Positions 35,701-44,981 are shown, counted from the stretch's first letter. The stretch: 52,074 nucleotides of DNA from Bradyrhizobium guangdongense (GCF_006483445.1 NZ_PPPT01000162.1:1-52074), one strand, 5' to 3'. Program-made: numbers and translations. Notes: generated by a model not told the origin, from the letters alone.

Positions 35701-35840
35701 CTCGTGTCCCGGACAAGCTGCAACGCGTAAGCGTTGCAGCGCAGAGCCGGGACCCAGTGCGCAGGGTTTTGCTCGGCGACATGGGCCCCGGCTCTGCAGC
35801 GCACCGCTGAAGTAGCGCTGCACCGCGTCCGGGGCACGAG
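35701..35840. repeat. Palindromic repeat, family A (copy 2)
   Basis: It is bounded by CTCGTG and CACGAG like the copy at 7488-7595, with inner GCTGCAACGCGTAAGCGTTGCAGC hairpin and CCGGGACCC/GGGCCCCGG arms. It is longer than copy 1 by about 30 bases. Confidence 0.75.
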
Positions 35841-35850
35841 AGAGATGTGA

Positions 35851-36312
35851 TTACGCCGCCGTCGCCGGCGGCAGCGCGAGCACGGAATAGATCGCTTGCG
35901 CATCGCGCGAGGCGCGGAGCTTCTTGGCGATGTCCTGGTCGCGGAGCAGGCGGGCGATGCGTGCGAGCGCCTTGAGGTGATCGGCGCCGGCGCCTTCGGG
36001 GGCCAGCAGCAGGAAAACGAGATCGACGGGCTGGCCGTCCATCGATTCGAAATCGATCGGACGCTCGAGCCGCGCGAACAGGCCGAAGATCTTCTCGAGT
36101 TTTGGCAGCTTGCCATGCGGGATGGCGACGCCGTAGCCGACGGCTGTGGTGCCGAGCTTCTCACGCTGCAGCAGCACTTCGAACACCGCGCGCTCGTTCT
36201 GTCCCGACAGCTCGGCGGCCTTCGCAGCGAGTTCCTGCAAAGCCTGCTTCTTGCTGTTGACTTTCAATGCCGGGAGAATCGCCTCGGGTGCGACCAGATC
36301 GGTAATCGGCAT
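35851..36312 (-). CDS. ptsN: PTS IIA-like nitrogen-regulatory protein PtsN
   Basis: PtsN (EIIA-Ntr) is the end phosphoacceptor of the nitrogen phosphotransferase system and regulates potassium transport and other processes. The 153-residue protein has the phosphorylated H66 in VAIPHGKL and the ending region HLKALARIARLLRD. GGAAAG precedes the start. It lies at the end of the rpoN-hpf-ptsN series, and a candidate sigma-54 promoter is 146 bases upstream. Confidence 0.95.
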   Translation of the reverse strand: MPITDLVAPEAILPALKVNSKKQALQELAAKAAELSGQNERAVFEVLLQREKLGTTAVGYGVAIPHGKLPKLEKIFGLFARLERPIDFESMDGQPVDLVFLLLAPEGAGADHLKALARIARLLRDQDIAKKLRASRDAQAIYSVLALPPATAA

Positions 36313-36457
36313 GGGGCTTTCCGAGGTGAATTAAACCGTCAGGTTCCGAATTGGCCAAGCTGGCGAACCAGGCTGGCCGGCGTCAATAAGGTGAAGCAGG
36401 AGGCGGACTTAGCTAGGTCTTTGGCCCCGGCCCTGATGTGGGGCGCTTCTACTCCAA

Positions 36458-36475
36458 CGCAATCCCGGTGCCAAC
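36458..36475 (-). promoter_or_regulatory. Candidate sigma-54 (-24/-12) promoter upstream of ptsN
   Basis: On the minus strand the sequence reads TTGGCACCGGGATTGCG. The -24 GG and -12 GC are 10 bases apart, as required. Against the consensus TGGCACG-N4-TTGCW it differs at the last base of each box. It lies in the 233-base gap between hpf and ptsN and would start a leader of about 135 bases. Confidence 0.5.
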
Positions 36476-36545
36476 TCCTGCAAGCGTCTTTTACCTCGGT
36501 CATCCTTAAAGCCGGGGTCTTACGGGAATGGTTCCGGCAACCGTC

Positions 36546-37139
36546 CTACCCCCCGGATTTGGCCCCCGGCGGGTCCACCCAGCCGACATTTCCGTCCGCC
36601 CGGCGGTAAATGATGTTCACCCGGCCGCTCGAGCCGTGCTGGAAAACCAGGCACGGGGCGCCGCTGAGATCGAGTTCCATGACCGCTTCGCTGACCGAGA
36701 GCAGTTTGAGCGAGGTGGTCGCCTCCGCGATGATCACGGGGCTGTAGCCGGTGACCTCGTCCTCGCCCTCGCCAGGGGCCTCCAGCACGTAGCTGGTCGC
36801 ATCCATCGCGGCGAGCGCTTCGGACGCCGCATGGGCCTTGCGTGCCGAGCGGTCCTTCAGCCGGCTCTTGTAGCGGCGCAGCCGCTTCTCGATCATCAGC
36901 AGGGCCTGGTCGGCGCTGGCATAGGCGTCCTGGGCGATCGAATCGGCTTCCAGCGTGATCCCCGAATCAAGATGCAGCGCACAATCGGTGCGGAAGCCGA
37001 GGCCATCCTTGCTCAGCGTGATGTGACCGGAATAGTTGCCGTCGAAGTATTTGCGCAGCACTTCTTCGGTGCGGTCGTTGACGCGCCCGCGCAGGGCTTC
37101 GCCGACGCTGATGCTCTTGCCCGAGATACGGAGAGTCAT
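36546..37139 (-). CDS. hpf: Long-form ribosome hibernation promoting factor
   Basis: Long HPF dimerises 70S ribosomes into 100S in stationary phase. The 197-residue protein has the N-terminal ribosome-binding domain (MTLRISGKSISVGEALRGRV to about residue 105) and a C-terminal dimerisation domain ending FQHGSSGRVNIIYRRADGNV and GWVDPP. GAGG precedes the start. It lies between rpoN and ptsN, the usual order. Confidence 0.94.
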   Translation of the reverse strand: MTLRISGKSISVGEALRGRVNDRTEEVLRKYFDGNYSGHITLSKDGLGFRTDCALHLDSGITLEADSIAQDAYASADQALLMIEKRLRRYKSRLKDRSARKAHAASEALAAMDATSYVLEAPGEGEDEVTGYSPVIIAEATTSLKLLSVSEAVMELDLSGAPCLVFQHGSSGRVNIIYRRADGNVGWVDPPGAKSGG

Positions 37140-37210
37140 GTGGTACCTCGCTAGGTGGGATATCGAACAGAAAGCGAGATCGAGAGTAGCGCGATTTAGG
37201 GCCGGCGCAA

Positions 37211-38857
37211 TCAGGCCGGCTCTGGATTGCGGGAGCGATCCGACATTGCGGTGGCGAGGGCGTTGCCAAGAGTGCTCTGCTTGTCGCGGCGGCGTTGCAC
37301 CGAGGACGGGATACGCATGGCTTCACGGTATTTTGCGACCGTGCGGCGGGCGATATCAATGCCCGAAGCGCGCAAGCGTTCCACGATCGTATCGTCAGAG
37401 AGGATCGCGGTCGCCTCCTCCGCATCGATCAACTGCTTGATGTGGTGACGAACGGCTTCCGCGGAATGGGCTTCGCCGCCGTCGGCCGACGCGATCGACG
37501 CCGTGAAGAAATACTTCAATTCAAAGGTGCCGCGATTCGTCGCCATATATTTGTTGGCTGTGACGCGCGATACCGTCGATTCGTGCATCTGGATGGCGTC
37601 GGCGACGGCCTTCAGATTCAGCGGCCGCAGATGCGCGACGCCATGCGTGAAAAAGCCGTCCTGCTGGCGAACGATCTCGGTCGCCACTTTGAGGATGGTG
37701 CGGGCGCGCTGGTCGAGCGCGCGCACCAGCCACGTGGCGTTTTGAAGCGCATCGGTGAAGTACGACTTGTCGCCATCCTTGCCGATCTTCTTCGACAGCT
37801 CGGAATAATAAGTCTGATTCACCAGCACGCGCGGCAACGTGTCGCTGTTGAGCTCGACATGCCAGCCGCCGTCGGGACCCGGACGCACATAGACGTCGGG
37901 CACCATGGTCTGCAGGCGCGCCGAGCCGAACTTCATGCCGGGTTTTGGATTGAGCCGCCGGATCTCGCCGATCATGTCGGCGATGTCCTCGTCGTCGACG
38001 CCGCAGAGTTTTCGCAAGGAAACGATATCGCGCTTGGCGAGGAGATCGAGATGCTCGATGAGCGCCTGCATCGCGGGATCGTAGCGATCGAGCTCGCGCA
38101 ACTGGATCGCCAGGCATTCGCTCAAATTGCGCGCGCAGACGCCGGGCGGATCGAATTTTTGCAGCACGGCGAGGACCTCCTCGACGTCGGCTTGCGTGGC
38201 GCCGAGACGTTCGGCGGCCTGGCCGAGATCGGGCGGCAGGTAGCCGGCCTCGTCGACGAGGTCGATCAGGTACTGGCCGATCATGCGCTGTGCGGGCCCG
38301 GTGAAGGCAACCGACAACTGCTCGGCGAGATGATCTGACAGCGTCATCTCGGCGGCGACGAAGGCCTCGAGATTGTAGTCCTCGTCACCGGAGGCACCGC
38401 CGCCCCATTCGGTATAGGTGGTGGGAGCGGCGTCCTGCGCGTTGCGCGCGGCGGCCTCGGCGGGCTCCTCGGAGAAGACGTTGTCCAGGCCCGTATCCAG
38501 GGTCTGCTCGATCTCGGCGCGGGAGCCGAGATCCTTGCTCATCCATTCTTCCTGGCCGGGCTCGAAGGCCTCGGCGCTGCCGCCAAAGCCGTCGTCGCTG
38601 CCGGGGCCGTCCCCTTGGCCATCCCCCTGGCCGCCGGACTCATCGCCATCGCCGAACCGGCCGGCCTCGGCCGGAGCCTCGCCCGCGGGGGGCTCGTCAT
38701 TGGCCCGCTCCAGCAGGGGGTTACGCTCGAGCTCTTCCTCCACGAAGGTGGTGAGATCGAGATTGGACAATTGCAGCAGCTTGATCGCCTGCATCAGCTG
38801 CGGCGTCATGACCAGCGACTGCGATTGCCGGAACTCTAATCTCTGCGATAGCGCCAT
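37211..38857 (-). CDS. rpoN: RNA polymerase sigma-54 factor
   Basis: RpoN directs RNA polymerase to -24/-12 promoters for nitrogen, C4-dicarboxylate and symbiotic genes, needing enhancer-bound activators. The 548-residue protein has the Gln-rich region I (MALSQRLEFRQSQSLVMTPQ, QLMQAIKLLQLSNLDL), an acidic region II (about residues 55-140), the core-binding domain, and the RpoN box ARRTVAKYRE at residues 503-512. Bradyrhizobium carries two rpoN genes; this one, near lpt and hpf, corresponds in position to the housekeeping copy. That match is inference. Confidence 0.95.
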   Translation of the reverse strand: MALSQRLEFRQSQSLVMTPQLMQAIKLLQLSNLDLTTFVEEELERNPLLERANDEPPAGEAPAEAGRFGDGDESGGQGDGQGDGPGSDDGFGGSAEAFEPGQEEWMSKDLGSRAEIEQTLDTGLDNVFSEEPAEAAARNAQDAAPTTYTEWGGGASGDEDYNLEAFVAAEMTLSDHLAEQLSVAFTGPAQRMIGQYLIDLVDEAGYLPPDLGQAAERLGATQADVEEVLAVLQKFDPPGVCARNLSECLAIQLRELDRYDPAMQALIEHLDLLAKRDIVSLRKLCGVDDEDIADMIGEIRRLNPKPGMKFGSARLQTMVPDVYVRPGPDGGWHVELNSDTLPRVLVNQTYYSELSKKIGKDGDKSYFTDALQNATWLVRALDQRARTILKVATEIVRQQDGFFTHGVAHLRPLNLKAVADAIQMHESTVSRVTANKYMATNRGTFELKYFFTASIASADGGEAHSAEAVRHHIKQLIDAEEATAILSDDTIVERLRASGIDIARRTVAKYREAMRIPSSVQRRRDKQSTLGNALATAMSDRSRNPEPA

Positions 38858-38893
38858 CGAACTCAGAACCGTCCCAAAATTGGTCCGATTCTT

Positions 38894-38911
38894 GCTTAGC
38901 CTAGTCTAAGC
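38894..38911. other. Small stem-loop between lptB and rpoN
   Basis: GCTTAG/CTAAGC arms enclose a 6-base loop in the 89-base gap. It has no T-run; its role is unknown. Confidence 0.35.
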
Positions 38912-38946
38912 ACGATGTATACGTCTTGACGGATGCAAAAATCGGG

Positions 38947-39936
38947 CTAGAGGCGGAACTCTTCGCCAAGGTAAAGGCGGCGGACGTCCGGGTCGTTGAC
39001 GATCTCATCCGGACTACCCTCGGTCAAGATTTCACCGGCATAGACGATATAGGCACGGTCGGTGAGGCCGAGCGTCTCGCGCACATTGTGGTCGGTGATG
39101 AGCACGCCGATGCCGCGATTGGTGAGGTGGCGGACGAGGTCCTGAATGTCGCCGACCGCGATCGGATCGATGCCGGCGAAGGGCTCGTCGAGCAGCATGT
39201 AGTTCGGACGCGTCGCCAGCGCGCGCGCGATCTCGACGCGGCGACGCTCGCCGCCGGAGAGCGCGATGGACGGCGATTTACGCAGCCGCGTGATGTTGAA
39301 TTCGTCGAGCAGGGAATCGAGCTGCTGCTCGCGCTTCTTGCGCGACGGCTCGACCACTTCGAGCACGGCGCGGATGTTCTGCTCCACCGTGAGGCCGCGG
39401 AAGATCGAGGCTTCCTGCGGCAGATAGCCGATGCCGAGGCGCGCGCGCTGATACATCGGCAGCTTGGTGACGTCGTGGCCGTCGAGCTCGATCGCGCCGC
39501 GATCCGGCTTGATCAGCCCTGTAATCATGTAGAACACGGTGGTCTTGCCGGCGCCGTTCGGCCCCAAGAGGCCGACGGCCTCGCCACGACGGACGTAGAT
39601 GCTGACGCCGCGCACCACCTTGCGGCTGCCAAAGCTCTTTTCCACGCTATGCACAGCCAGGAAGCCCGGCCGCCGCAACAATTGCGGCCCGCCTGAGCCG
39701 TTGGTCTTTGCAGTCGGGCTGGCGCTGCCCCTCAGCGGATGCGGATTTTGCGGCCTTGCATCGTCGCGGAACTGATCGGGCGATTGCGGCGACTGGTCGC
39801 GCGCGATCGGCGGCGCATCCCGCAACGGGCTCAGCAAATTGCCGACGGTGTCGCCGAGCGCGGTGATGTCCTCGCGCAGGCGGCCAAATCCGCGTTTGGC
39901 GGGGCGCCGACGGAACATGCTGAGTAAATCGACCAT
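38947..39936 (-). CDS. lptB: LPS export ABC transporter ATP-binding protein LptB
   Basis: LptB is the ATPase that, with LptFG, extracts lipopolysaccharide from the inner membrane. The ABC core starts near residue 92 with Walker A GPNGAGKT, Q-loop LPQEASIFRGL, signature LSGGERRRVEIARAL, Walker B YMLLDEPFAGID and the switch His in ITDHNVRE. Before it lies an uncommon 90-residue N-terminal extension (basic, then proline- and asparagine-rich). The start MVDLLSMFRR was taken as first; the frame also opens 26 codons upstream. Total length is 329 residues against about 240 for E. coli LptB. Confidence 0.93.
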   Translation of the reverse strand: MVDLLSMFRRRPAKRGFGRLREDITALGDTVGNLLSPLRDAPPIARDQSPQSPDQFRDDARPQNPHPLRGSASPTAKTNGSGGPQLLRRPGFLAVHSVEKSFGSRKVVRGVSIYVRRGEAVGLLGPNGAGKTTVFYMITGLIKPDRGAIELDGHDVTKLPMYQRARLGIGYLPQEASIFRGLTVEQNIRAVLEVVEPSRKKREQQLDSLLDEFNITRLRKSPSIALSGGERRRVEIARALATRPNYMLLDEPFAGIDPIAVGDIQDLVRHLTNRGIGVLITDHNVRETLGLTDRAYIVYAGEILTEGSPDEIVNDPDVRRLYLGEEFRL

Positions 39937-40030
39937 CCCGCCTACTTTAGCCTTTTCACGGTGATCCCGCGTCACGGGACTCCCGCGACCCGCCGCATCG
40001 ACGTGATTCGACACAGCATGAGTGAAAGGA

Positions 40031-40051
40031 TGTTTCTTGCCCAGAGAAACA
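40031..40051. other. Palindrome between lptA and lptB
   Basis: TGTTTCT/AGAAACA arms enclose seven bases. It lies in the 225-base gap, which otherwise shows no gene; it could be an lptA end hairpin or a regulator site. Confidence 0.35.
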
Positions 40052-40161
40052 GCCTCGATAACAAGCGGCCGGATCCCGCTCCCAAGCCCGCTTGGCTAGA
40101 TACAGTCTCGGACGGCGGGCTTCAACCTCGCCCGCCGAACAAAGAGATCAAGCGATTGAAA

Positions 40162-40872
40162 TCACTTCGGTTTCTTTGGGCCTGCGCCGGGCAAAGGCGG
40201 TCCGCCACCCGGCTTTCCGCCGCAATCCTGCTGAATGAACAGGCCCTGCACCTTGCCGGTGTCGGATTCGACCCGCGACACGCCGGTCGTCATGTCAACC
40301 ATCAGCCGGTCGCCGCGCAGCACATTGTTGCACTGCGTCAGCACCACGCCACCCGTCATCGTGATCAAATTGGTCTTGGTGTCGAAGATCGCGGTCTCGC
40401 CGGTCACAACCTGGTCCTTTTGTGTGACCACGACATTGCCGCGCGCTTCCAGCCGCTTGATCGAGGAGCTGCCGCCCGGTCCCGGCGTGGCCGACTGCAT
40501 CGTTCCGGGCGTCGCTCCAGACTTGGCACCCTTGGCGGGCTGCGGCGCCGGCGCAGCCTGGCCGCCACCTCCGCCTTCGTAGAACACCACGAGTGCCTTC
40601 GAGGTCATGGTTGTGTCGCCCTGCACGACCTTCACATTGCCGGCGAAGGTCGCTTCCTTCTTCTTGTCGCGCATCTCGAGCGAGGCGGCTTCGATCTGGA
40701 TCGGCTGGTCGCGATTTTGCGAAAAGCCCTGCATCGCATTGGGAACGCCGGACATGCTGCCTTGCGCATGCGCGAGCGCGACCAGCGCGAGTGCTGCACC
40801 GAGCGCGCCGGCGCCGGAGGCAAGGCTGCGTGTGAAGCCGTTGCGCAAAAAGTGCTTCGTCATCAGGGTCAT
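40162..40872 (-). CDS. lptA: LptA, periplasmic LPS bridge (OstA-like)
   Basis: LptA forms the beta-jellyroll bridge that carries lipopolysaccharide across the periplasm. The 236-residue precursor has a signal peptide ending near ALAHAQ, then OstA motifs IQIEAASLEMRDKKKEATFAGN and GRNVVVTQKDQVVTGETAIFD-type strands. A glycine/proline/lysine-rich linker near residues 100-135 splits the domain and the C-terminus is proline-rich. The start overlaps the lptC stop by ATGA. Confidence 0.9.
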   Translation of the reverse strand: MTLMTKHFLRNGFTRSLASGAGALGAALALVALAHAQGSMSGVPNAMQGFSQNRDQPIQIEAASLEMRDKKKEATFAGNVKVVQGDTTMTSKALVVFYEGGGGGQAAPAPQPAKGAKSGATPGTMQSATPGPGGSSSIKRLEARGNVVVTQKDQVVTGETAIFDTKTNLITMTGGVVLTQCNNVLRGDRLMVDMTTGVSRVESDTGKVQGLFIQQDCGGKPGGGPPLPGAGPKKPK

Positions 40873-41591
40873 TTCGAATTGGTCGACTTGTTCTGGTTCG
40901 GACGCGTCTTGGCAGGCGGAGCGGGCTCCGGCGCGGCCGCAGGCGGATCGCCGAGCTTGTCGAGATACATGACGACGTTGCCTTCGAAACGGACCACCTC
41001 GCCGCCGTCGGTGATACGCAGCCGGTCCGCAGTCAGCGTGCCCATGGTCAATTTGACATCGACATGTTCATCCGACGTGACCGTGCCCTTGGCCATGTCG
41101 ACGAAAGCCTGGTTGAGCCGCGCCTCGTAGCCGGTCGAGGTGCGCAGGAAGATGTCCTTGCGCAGGTCGAGCTGCTGCTGCTTGTTGTCGAACAGGCCGG
41201 TGCGGGCATCGAGAAACAGGGTCGATCCGTCTTCCATCAGCAGTTTCGATTTCAGCGCCGACAGCTCGACACGATCGGGATCGGTGACGTCCTGCACCGC
41301 CGTCTTGGCCCAGAGCTCGTAAGGCCGCTGGTCCGGCGTGTAGCCGGACAAATGCGGCGATTCCATCGTGACCTTGGTGCCTGAGACCACGAGGTTTCCG
41401 GAGTCGAGCTTCAACGGGATCAGCTTGAAGGGGTTGAGGAAGGTGGAGATGGCGACGATCGAGGCCATGGCGACGAGCACGGTGGCCGGCACCGCGATGC
41501 GCAGAATCCGCACCAGCCGGCTGTGGCGCGCCGCGCGGGCAAACTTCGCCGCGAGTGCGGCGTCGTAGGTTGGACTGTGAGCCGAATTCAC
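40869..41591 (-). CDS. lptC: LPS export protein LptC
   Basis: LptC is a bitopic inner-membrane protein that hands lipopolysaccharide from LptBFG to LptA. The start is GTG at 41591 with GGAG eight bases upstream, giving 240 residues; the frame reaches 13 codons further. One membrane anchor lies near residues 27-53, followed by an LptC beta-jellyroll (PHLSGYTPDQRPYELWAKTA, DLRKDIFLRTSTGYEA) and a proline/lysine-rich tail. It is co-translated with lptA. Confidence 0.9.
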   Translation of the reverse strand: MNSAHSPTYDAALAAKFARAARHSRLVRILRIAVPATVLVAMASIVAISTFLNPFKLIPLKLDSGNLVVSGTKVTMESPHLSGYTPDQRPYELWAKTAVQDVTDPDRVELSALKSKLLMEDGSTLFLDARTGLFDNKQQQLDLRKDIFLRTSTGYEARLNQAFVDMAKGTVTSDEHVDVKLTMGTLTADRLRITDGGEVVRFEGNVVMYLDKLGDPPAAAPEPAPPAKTRPNQNKSTNSK

Positions 41592-41763
41592 CGTTGCTCC
41601 GGGGACGCCGCAACAAGCCTTGTCAAACAAGCATTCTCAAAACTGGACGCACCATTGTACCCGGCGGCGCCGGATTATGCAGCCCAGATGGGCTGCGACG
41701 ACAGGCCGTCAGGACTGTGTCGGAAACGGGGCGATTCGCCCGTTTCGCGTCCCAACCGGCGCC

Positions 41764-42378
41764 TCAGGAATGCGCAAAAATGTCCTCGGCCTCCCAGCCG
41801 CCGAGGTCGAGCCTGGCGCGGGTCGGCAAGAAGTCGAAACAGGCTTGCGCCAGCTGGGTGCGGCCCTCGCGCGCCAGCATGGCATCGAGCCGCTCGCGCA
41901 AGCCGTGCAAATGCAGGACGTCGGAGGCGGCATAGGCGAGCTGCGGCTCGGTCAGGCTGTCCGCGCCCCAGTCGCTCGACTGCTGCTGCTTGGAGAGATC
42001 GACGTTCAACACCTCGCGGACGAGGTCCTTGAGGCCGTGGCGGTCGGTATAGGTCCTGGTCAGCCGCGAGGCGATTTTCGTGCAGTAGACCGGCTGCGGC
42101 ATGACGCCGAAGGCGTTGTAGAGCGCGGCGACGTCGAAGCGCGCGAAATGGAAGATTTTCGTGATGGCGGGATTGCCGAGCAGCGCCTTCAGGTTCGGTG
42201 CGTCGGTATGGCCCTTCGGGATCTGCACCACGTCGGCGCTGCCGTCGCCGGGCGAGAGCTGCACCACGCAGAGCCGGTCGCGGTGCGGATTGAGGCCCAT
42301 GGTCTCGGTGTCGATCGCGACCGCCCCGGTGTAGCGGGACAGGTCCGGCAGATCGCCGCGATGCAGGCGTACGGTCAT
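41764..42378 (-). CDS. rnd: Ribonuclease D-like 3'-5' exoribonuclease
   Basis: This DEDD-family exonuclease trims RNA 3' ends. The 204-residue protein contains only the catalytic domain: D23 and E25 in AIDTETMGL, an Asp in FHFARFDVAAL, and the last motif YAASDVLHLHGL. The HRDC domains of E. coli RNase D are missing, as is usual for this short alphaproteobacterial form. It stands upstream of lptC with a 172-base gap. Confidence 0.9.
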   Translation of the reverse strand: MTVRLHRGDLPDLSRYTGAVAIDTETMGLNPHRDRLCVVQLSPGDGSADVVQIPKGHTDAPNLKALLGNPAITKIFHFARFDVAALYNAFGVMPQPVYCTKIASRLTRTYTDRHGLKDLVREVLNVDLSKQQQSSDWGADSLTEPQLAYAASDVLHLHGLRERLDAMLAREGRTQLAQACFDFLPTRARLDLGGWEAEDIFAHS

Positions 42379-42474
42379 GGCGTTTCAAACCTCGAATCGA
42401 TGCGCACGACAGGCTCAAGCTCGTTCGCGATGTATCCGCTGGCGGATGTCCGCGCAAGCGCCTGCCCCCGACTC

Positions 42475-44979
42475 TCAGACCTGGCGGCGTGAGCGAAAAT
42501 CAAGCAGCAGAACCCAGAAGCAGACCAGCGCCGCAACGAGCTGTCCGAAACTGCCCGCCAAGCTGTTTCCCAGGAGCGAGGACACGGTCGGAATACCGAT
42601 TCCGACGGTCAGGACGGCCGCCAGCGCCGTTGCCGGCAGATCGGCGATGAGAACGGCGCCGTAGATCGCGAGTTCGAAGAAGGCATATTCCTTGAGCCGC
42701 GGCGCGCTGAGATAGAGCGCGTACATCGCCAGCAGCACGATGCGATTTGCCTCGCGCGGATGCGCCGTCAGCCATTGGTCCAGCCTCTGCAGCGGCGATC
42801 CGCGACCGGCCGACGCCTCATCCCAGACCGCGCGCAGCACGGACAGGGCGAAAGGCGCCAGGACCAGCGCGAGCGCGGCGAGTGCATAGACGGAGAGGAC
42901 GATCAGCTGCCGGCCGGCCAGACCGAAATGGTCGGCGAAACTCCGCGCCAGGAACAATAGCGACGGATTCTGTCCCTCCATGACCGGCGAATGCTGCGCG
43001 GGGATCTGGCCCGTGACCAGGTGCAGCCAGCTCGGGAACAGATCGGCGTAAAACACCATCGAGACGAGGATCGGCAGGACGAACGCGCCGGCGGCGACCG
43101 CGATCAGCGCGACTTTCCGGTTGCGGGGCTGCGGCAGCAAGTAGAGCGCGGCCAGCACCGGGCAGAACACCAGCTTGAACGATGCGACCAGGCCGAGCAC
43201 GGCCGCGCCGATCAGGCCCAGGCGGAAGCTTCCCACATCGGCTGCTTCGGACGCGCTCCGGCGAAACAACAGCGCCAGCGCGGCGGCCGTGAGGACGCCG
43301 GTGAACATCGCAAAATTGGCGGACAGAAACGCCCATTCAAAGCCAAGGAATGCGCCGAGCGCGAAGAGCACTCTGAGAAAGGCCTCGCGCGGGCCGAGGC
43401 GGGCCGTGGCGACGCGGAGCAGCAGCACGCAGCACAACACGGCGAGGACGAGGTAGACGCCCATGTGATGAGCGAGGAGGAAGCCGGTGGCGCACAAGGG
43501 CCGAAAGACATCCAATGTCACCGGCAGATAGGGGTAGGAGAACTCCGTGCCCTTCAGATTCTTGACGAAATACGGATCAAGACCGCCGACATAGGCGTCG
43601 ACCGCCGCGCAATTGGCGCGAACATCCCAGCCGAATATCTGGTTCGACCTGCTGTCGGTGACGAGGTTGACGAGGGCAAGGATCGCGACGAGCGCGATCA
43701 GGCAGGTCAACCAGATTGCCGGCGAGCGGCCGATTTTGCGCGGTGTCGCCGAACTGGCGACGGCCGGCCGTGATGTGTCCGCTGACCATGGCCGGCGCAG
43801 GAGCAGCCACAGCAGCACGGCAAGCACCGCCGCAAGCGCCACGCCGGCCACGGCCGGCATCAACGGGGCATCGCCGCCGAACTGCACGGCCGGATGCGCC
43901 GACAGCAGCAGGCCGTAGGCGCTTGCCAAGAGGACCATCCCGCAGATCACGCCGCGTTCGCGCGCGCCGAGATCCGGAGCCAGCAGCGCGAGACCGATCC
44001 CGACGATCGGCAGGTCATAATCGTACGCGTAAGGGCTGATCATCACGGATGCGATCGCGACGACGCCGAGTGCGAAGCGGGGCGACGGCCCGCGCGCAAC
44101 GGCAAGTGCGACGGCGAGGAGCGCGAGGGCGGCGATGGCGAACTGTCCCCACAATGCGCCCGCGGCAGGCATGCCGGCCGTGTACAGCGTGGCGTAGACC
44201 GAGATCATGCGAAACAGCGGATAGCGCCCCTGCTCCAGATAGCTCGCGGACTCCCTGATCGCGCCCAGCCACGCGATCCAGATCTGCGGACCGAAGACCA
44301 GCGTGCAGACGAGTGAGCTTGCGACGATGACGGTCGCGGCAGCGGCGATTGCCGTCCAGCGACGGGTCGCAAGCATGTAGATGCCGGCGGCAATGGCAAG
44401 ATGCGGCTTGACGATCATCAGTCCGAGCGCTGCGCCCGCGGCAAGCGGCCGCTTGTCAATGGCGATGCAGAACAGCCCAATCAGTGCGCCGCTGAGAAAA
44501 CCGTTCTGGCCGCTGGCGATGGTGGTAGCGAGCGCCGGAAACAGGATGACGAGCACCAGCGCGAGATTCTCGCCCGCGATTTTGCGCAGCGTCACCAGAT
44601 AGGCGGCAAGCGTCAGCGACGTGAAAAGAAAGTAAGCGGCCCACCCCGGCAGGAACGCAAAGGGTGCCAGCAGCAGATCGAATTGCGGCGGATAGGTCCA
44701 GGGCATGACGCCGGCTGCCTGGCCGGCCATGTCGCGCTGCATCCCGGCAAAGGTGACGAAGTCATAGGTGGCCGCGAGATCGCCGAGCCAGACCTTGCTG
44801 GCGACGATGTGAAAGGCGGCGAAGTCGGCAACCTGGCTGCCCTGCCTGAAACCGCCTGCGAAGAACCTGATGCATTTGAAAAGCACGATCGCGGCCAGCA
44901 ACGCGACGATGACGCGCACATAAGCTGCTCGCCTTGCCGGTGAGACCCATTCAACGCGCGGCAGCGCTTCCGTGTGCAT
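42475..44979 (-). CDS. Double-length DUF2029/GT87 membrane glycosyltransferase
   Basis: The 834-residue protein is mostly membrane helices and looks like two GT-C transferases joined. Half one (about 1-400) holds VADFAAFHIVASKVWLGDLA with YPPQFDLLLAPFAFLPG; half two (about 430-834) holds IFGWDVRANCAAVDAYVGGLDPYF and EFSYPYLPVTLDVF. Each resembles the first periplasmic loop of GT87. GT87 contains polyprenyl-phosphate sugar transferases, including PimE and the arabinosyltransferase AftC. It begins two bases after the stop of the GT-C gene. Donor and acceptor are inferred from the neighbours. Confidence 0.8.
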   Translation of the reverse strand: MHTEALPRVEWVSPARRAAYVRVIVALLAAIVLFKCIRFFAGGFRQGSQVADFAAFHIVASKVWLGDLAATYDFVTFAGMQRDMAGQAAGVMPWTYPPQFDLLLAPFAFLPGWAAYFLFTSLTLAAYLVTLRKIAGENLALVLVILFPALATTIASGQNGFLSGALIGLFCIAIDKRPLAAGAALGLMIVKPHLAIAAGIYMLATRRWTAIAAAATVIVASSLVCTLVFGPQIWIAWLGAIRESASYLEQGRYPLFRMISVYATLYTAGMPAAGALWGQFAIAALALLAVALAVARGPSPRFALGVVAIASVMISPYAYDYDLPIVGIGLALLAPDLGARERGVICGMVLLASAYGLLLSAHPAVQFGGDAPLMPAVAGVALAAVLAVLLWLLLRRPWSADTSRPAVASSATPRKIGRSPAIWLTCLIALVAILALVNLVTDSRSNQIFGWDVRANCAAVDAYVGGLDPYFVKNLKGTEFSYPYLPVTLDVFRPLCATGFLLAHHMGVYLVLAVLCCVLLLRVATARLGPREAFLRVLFALGAFLGFEWAFLSANFAMFTGVLTAAALALLFRRSASEAADVGSFRLGLIGAAVLGLVASFKLVFCPVLAALYLLPQPRNRKVALIAVAAGAFVLPILVSMVFYADLFPSWLHLVTGQIPAQHSPVMEGQNPSLLFLARSFADHFGLAGRQLIVLSVYALAALALVLAPFALSVLRAVWDEASAGRGSPLQRLDQWLTAHPREANRIVLLAMYALYLSAPRLKEYAFFELAIYGAVLIADLPATALAAVLTVGIGIPTVSSLLGNSLAGSFGQLVAALVCFWVLLLDFRSRRQV

Positions 44980-44981
44980 TT

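Noticed and set aside
42475..44979. Frameshift fusion of two GT87 genes
   Set aside because: The frame is continuous through the linker, with no stop or internal start with a good ribosome site, so it is treated as one protein.
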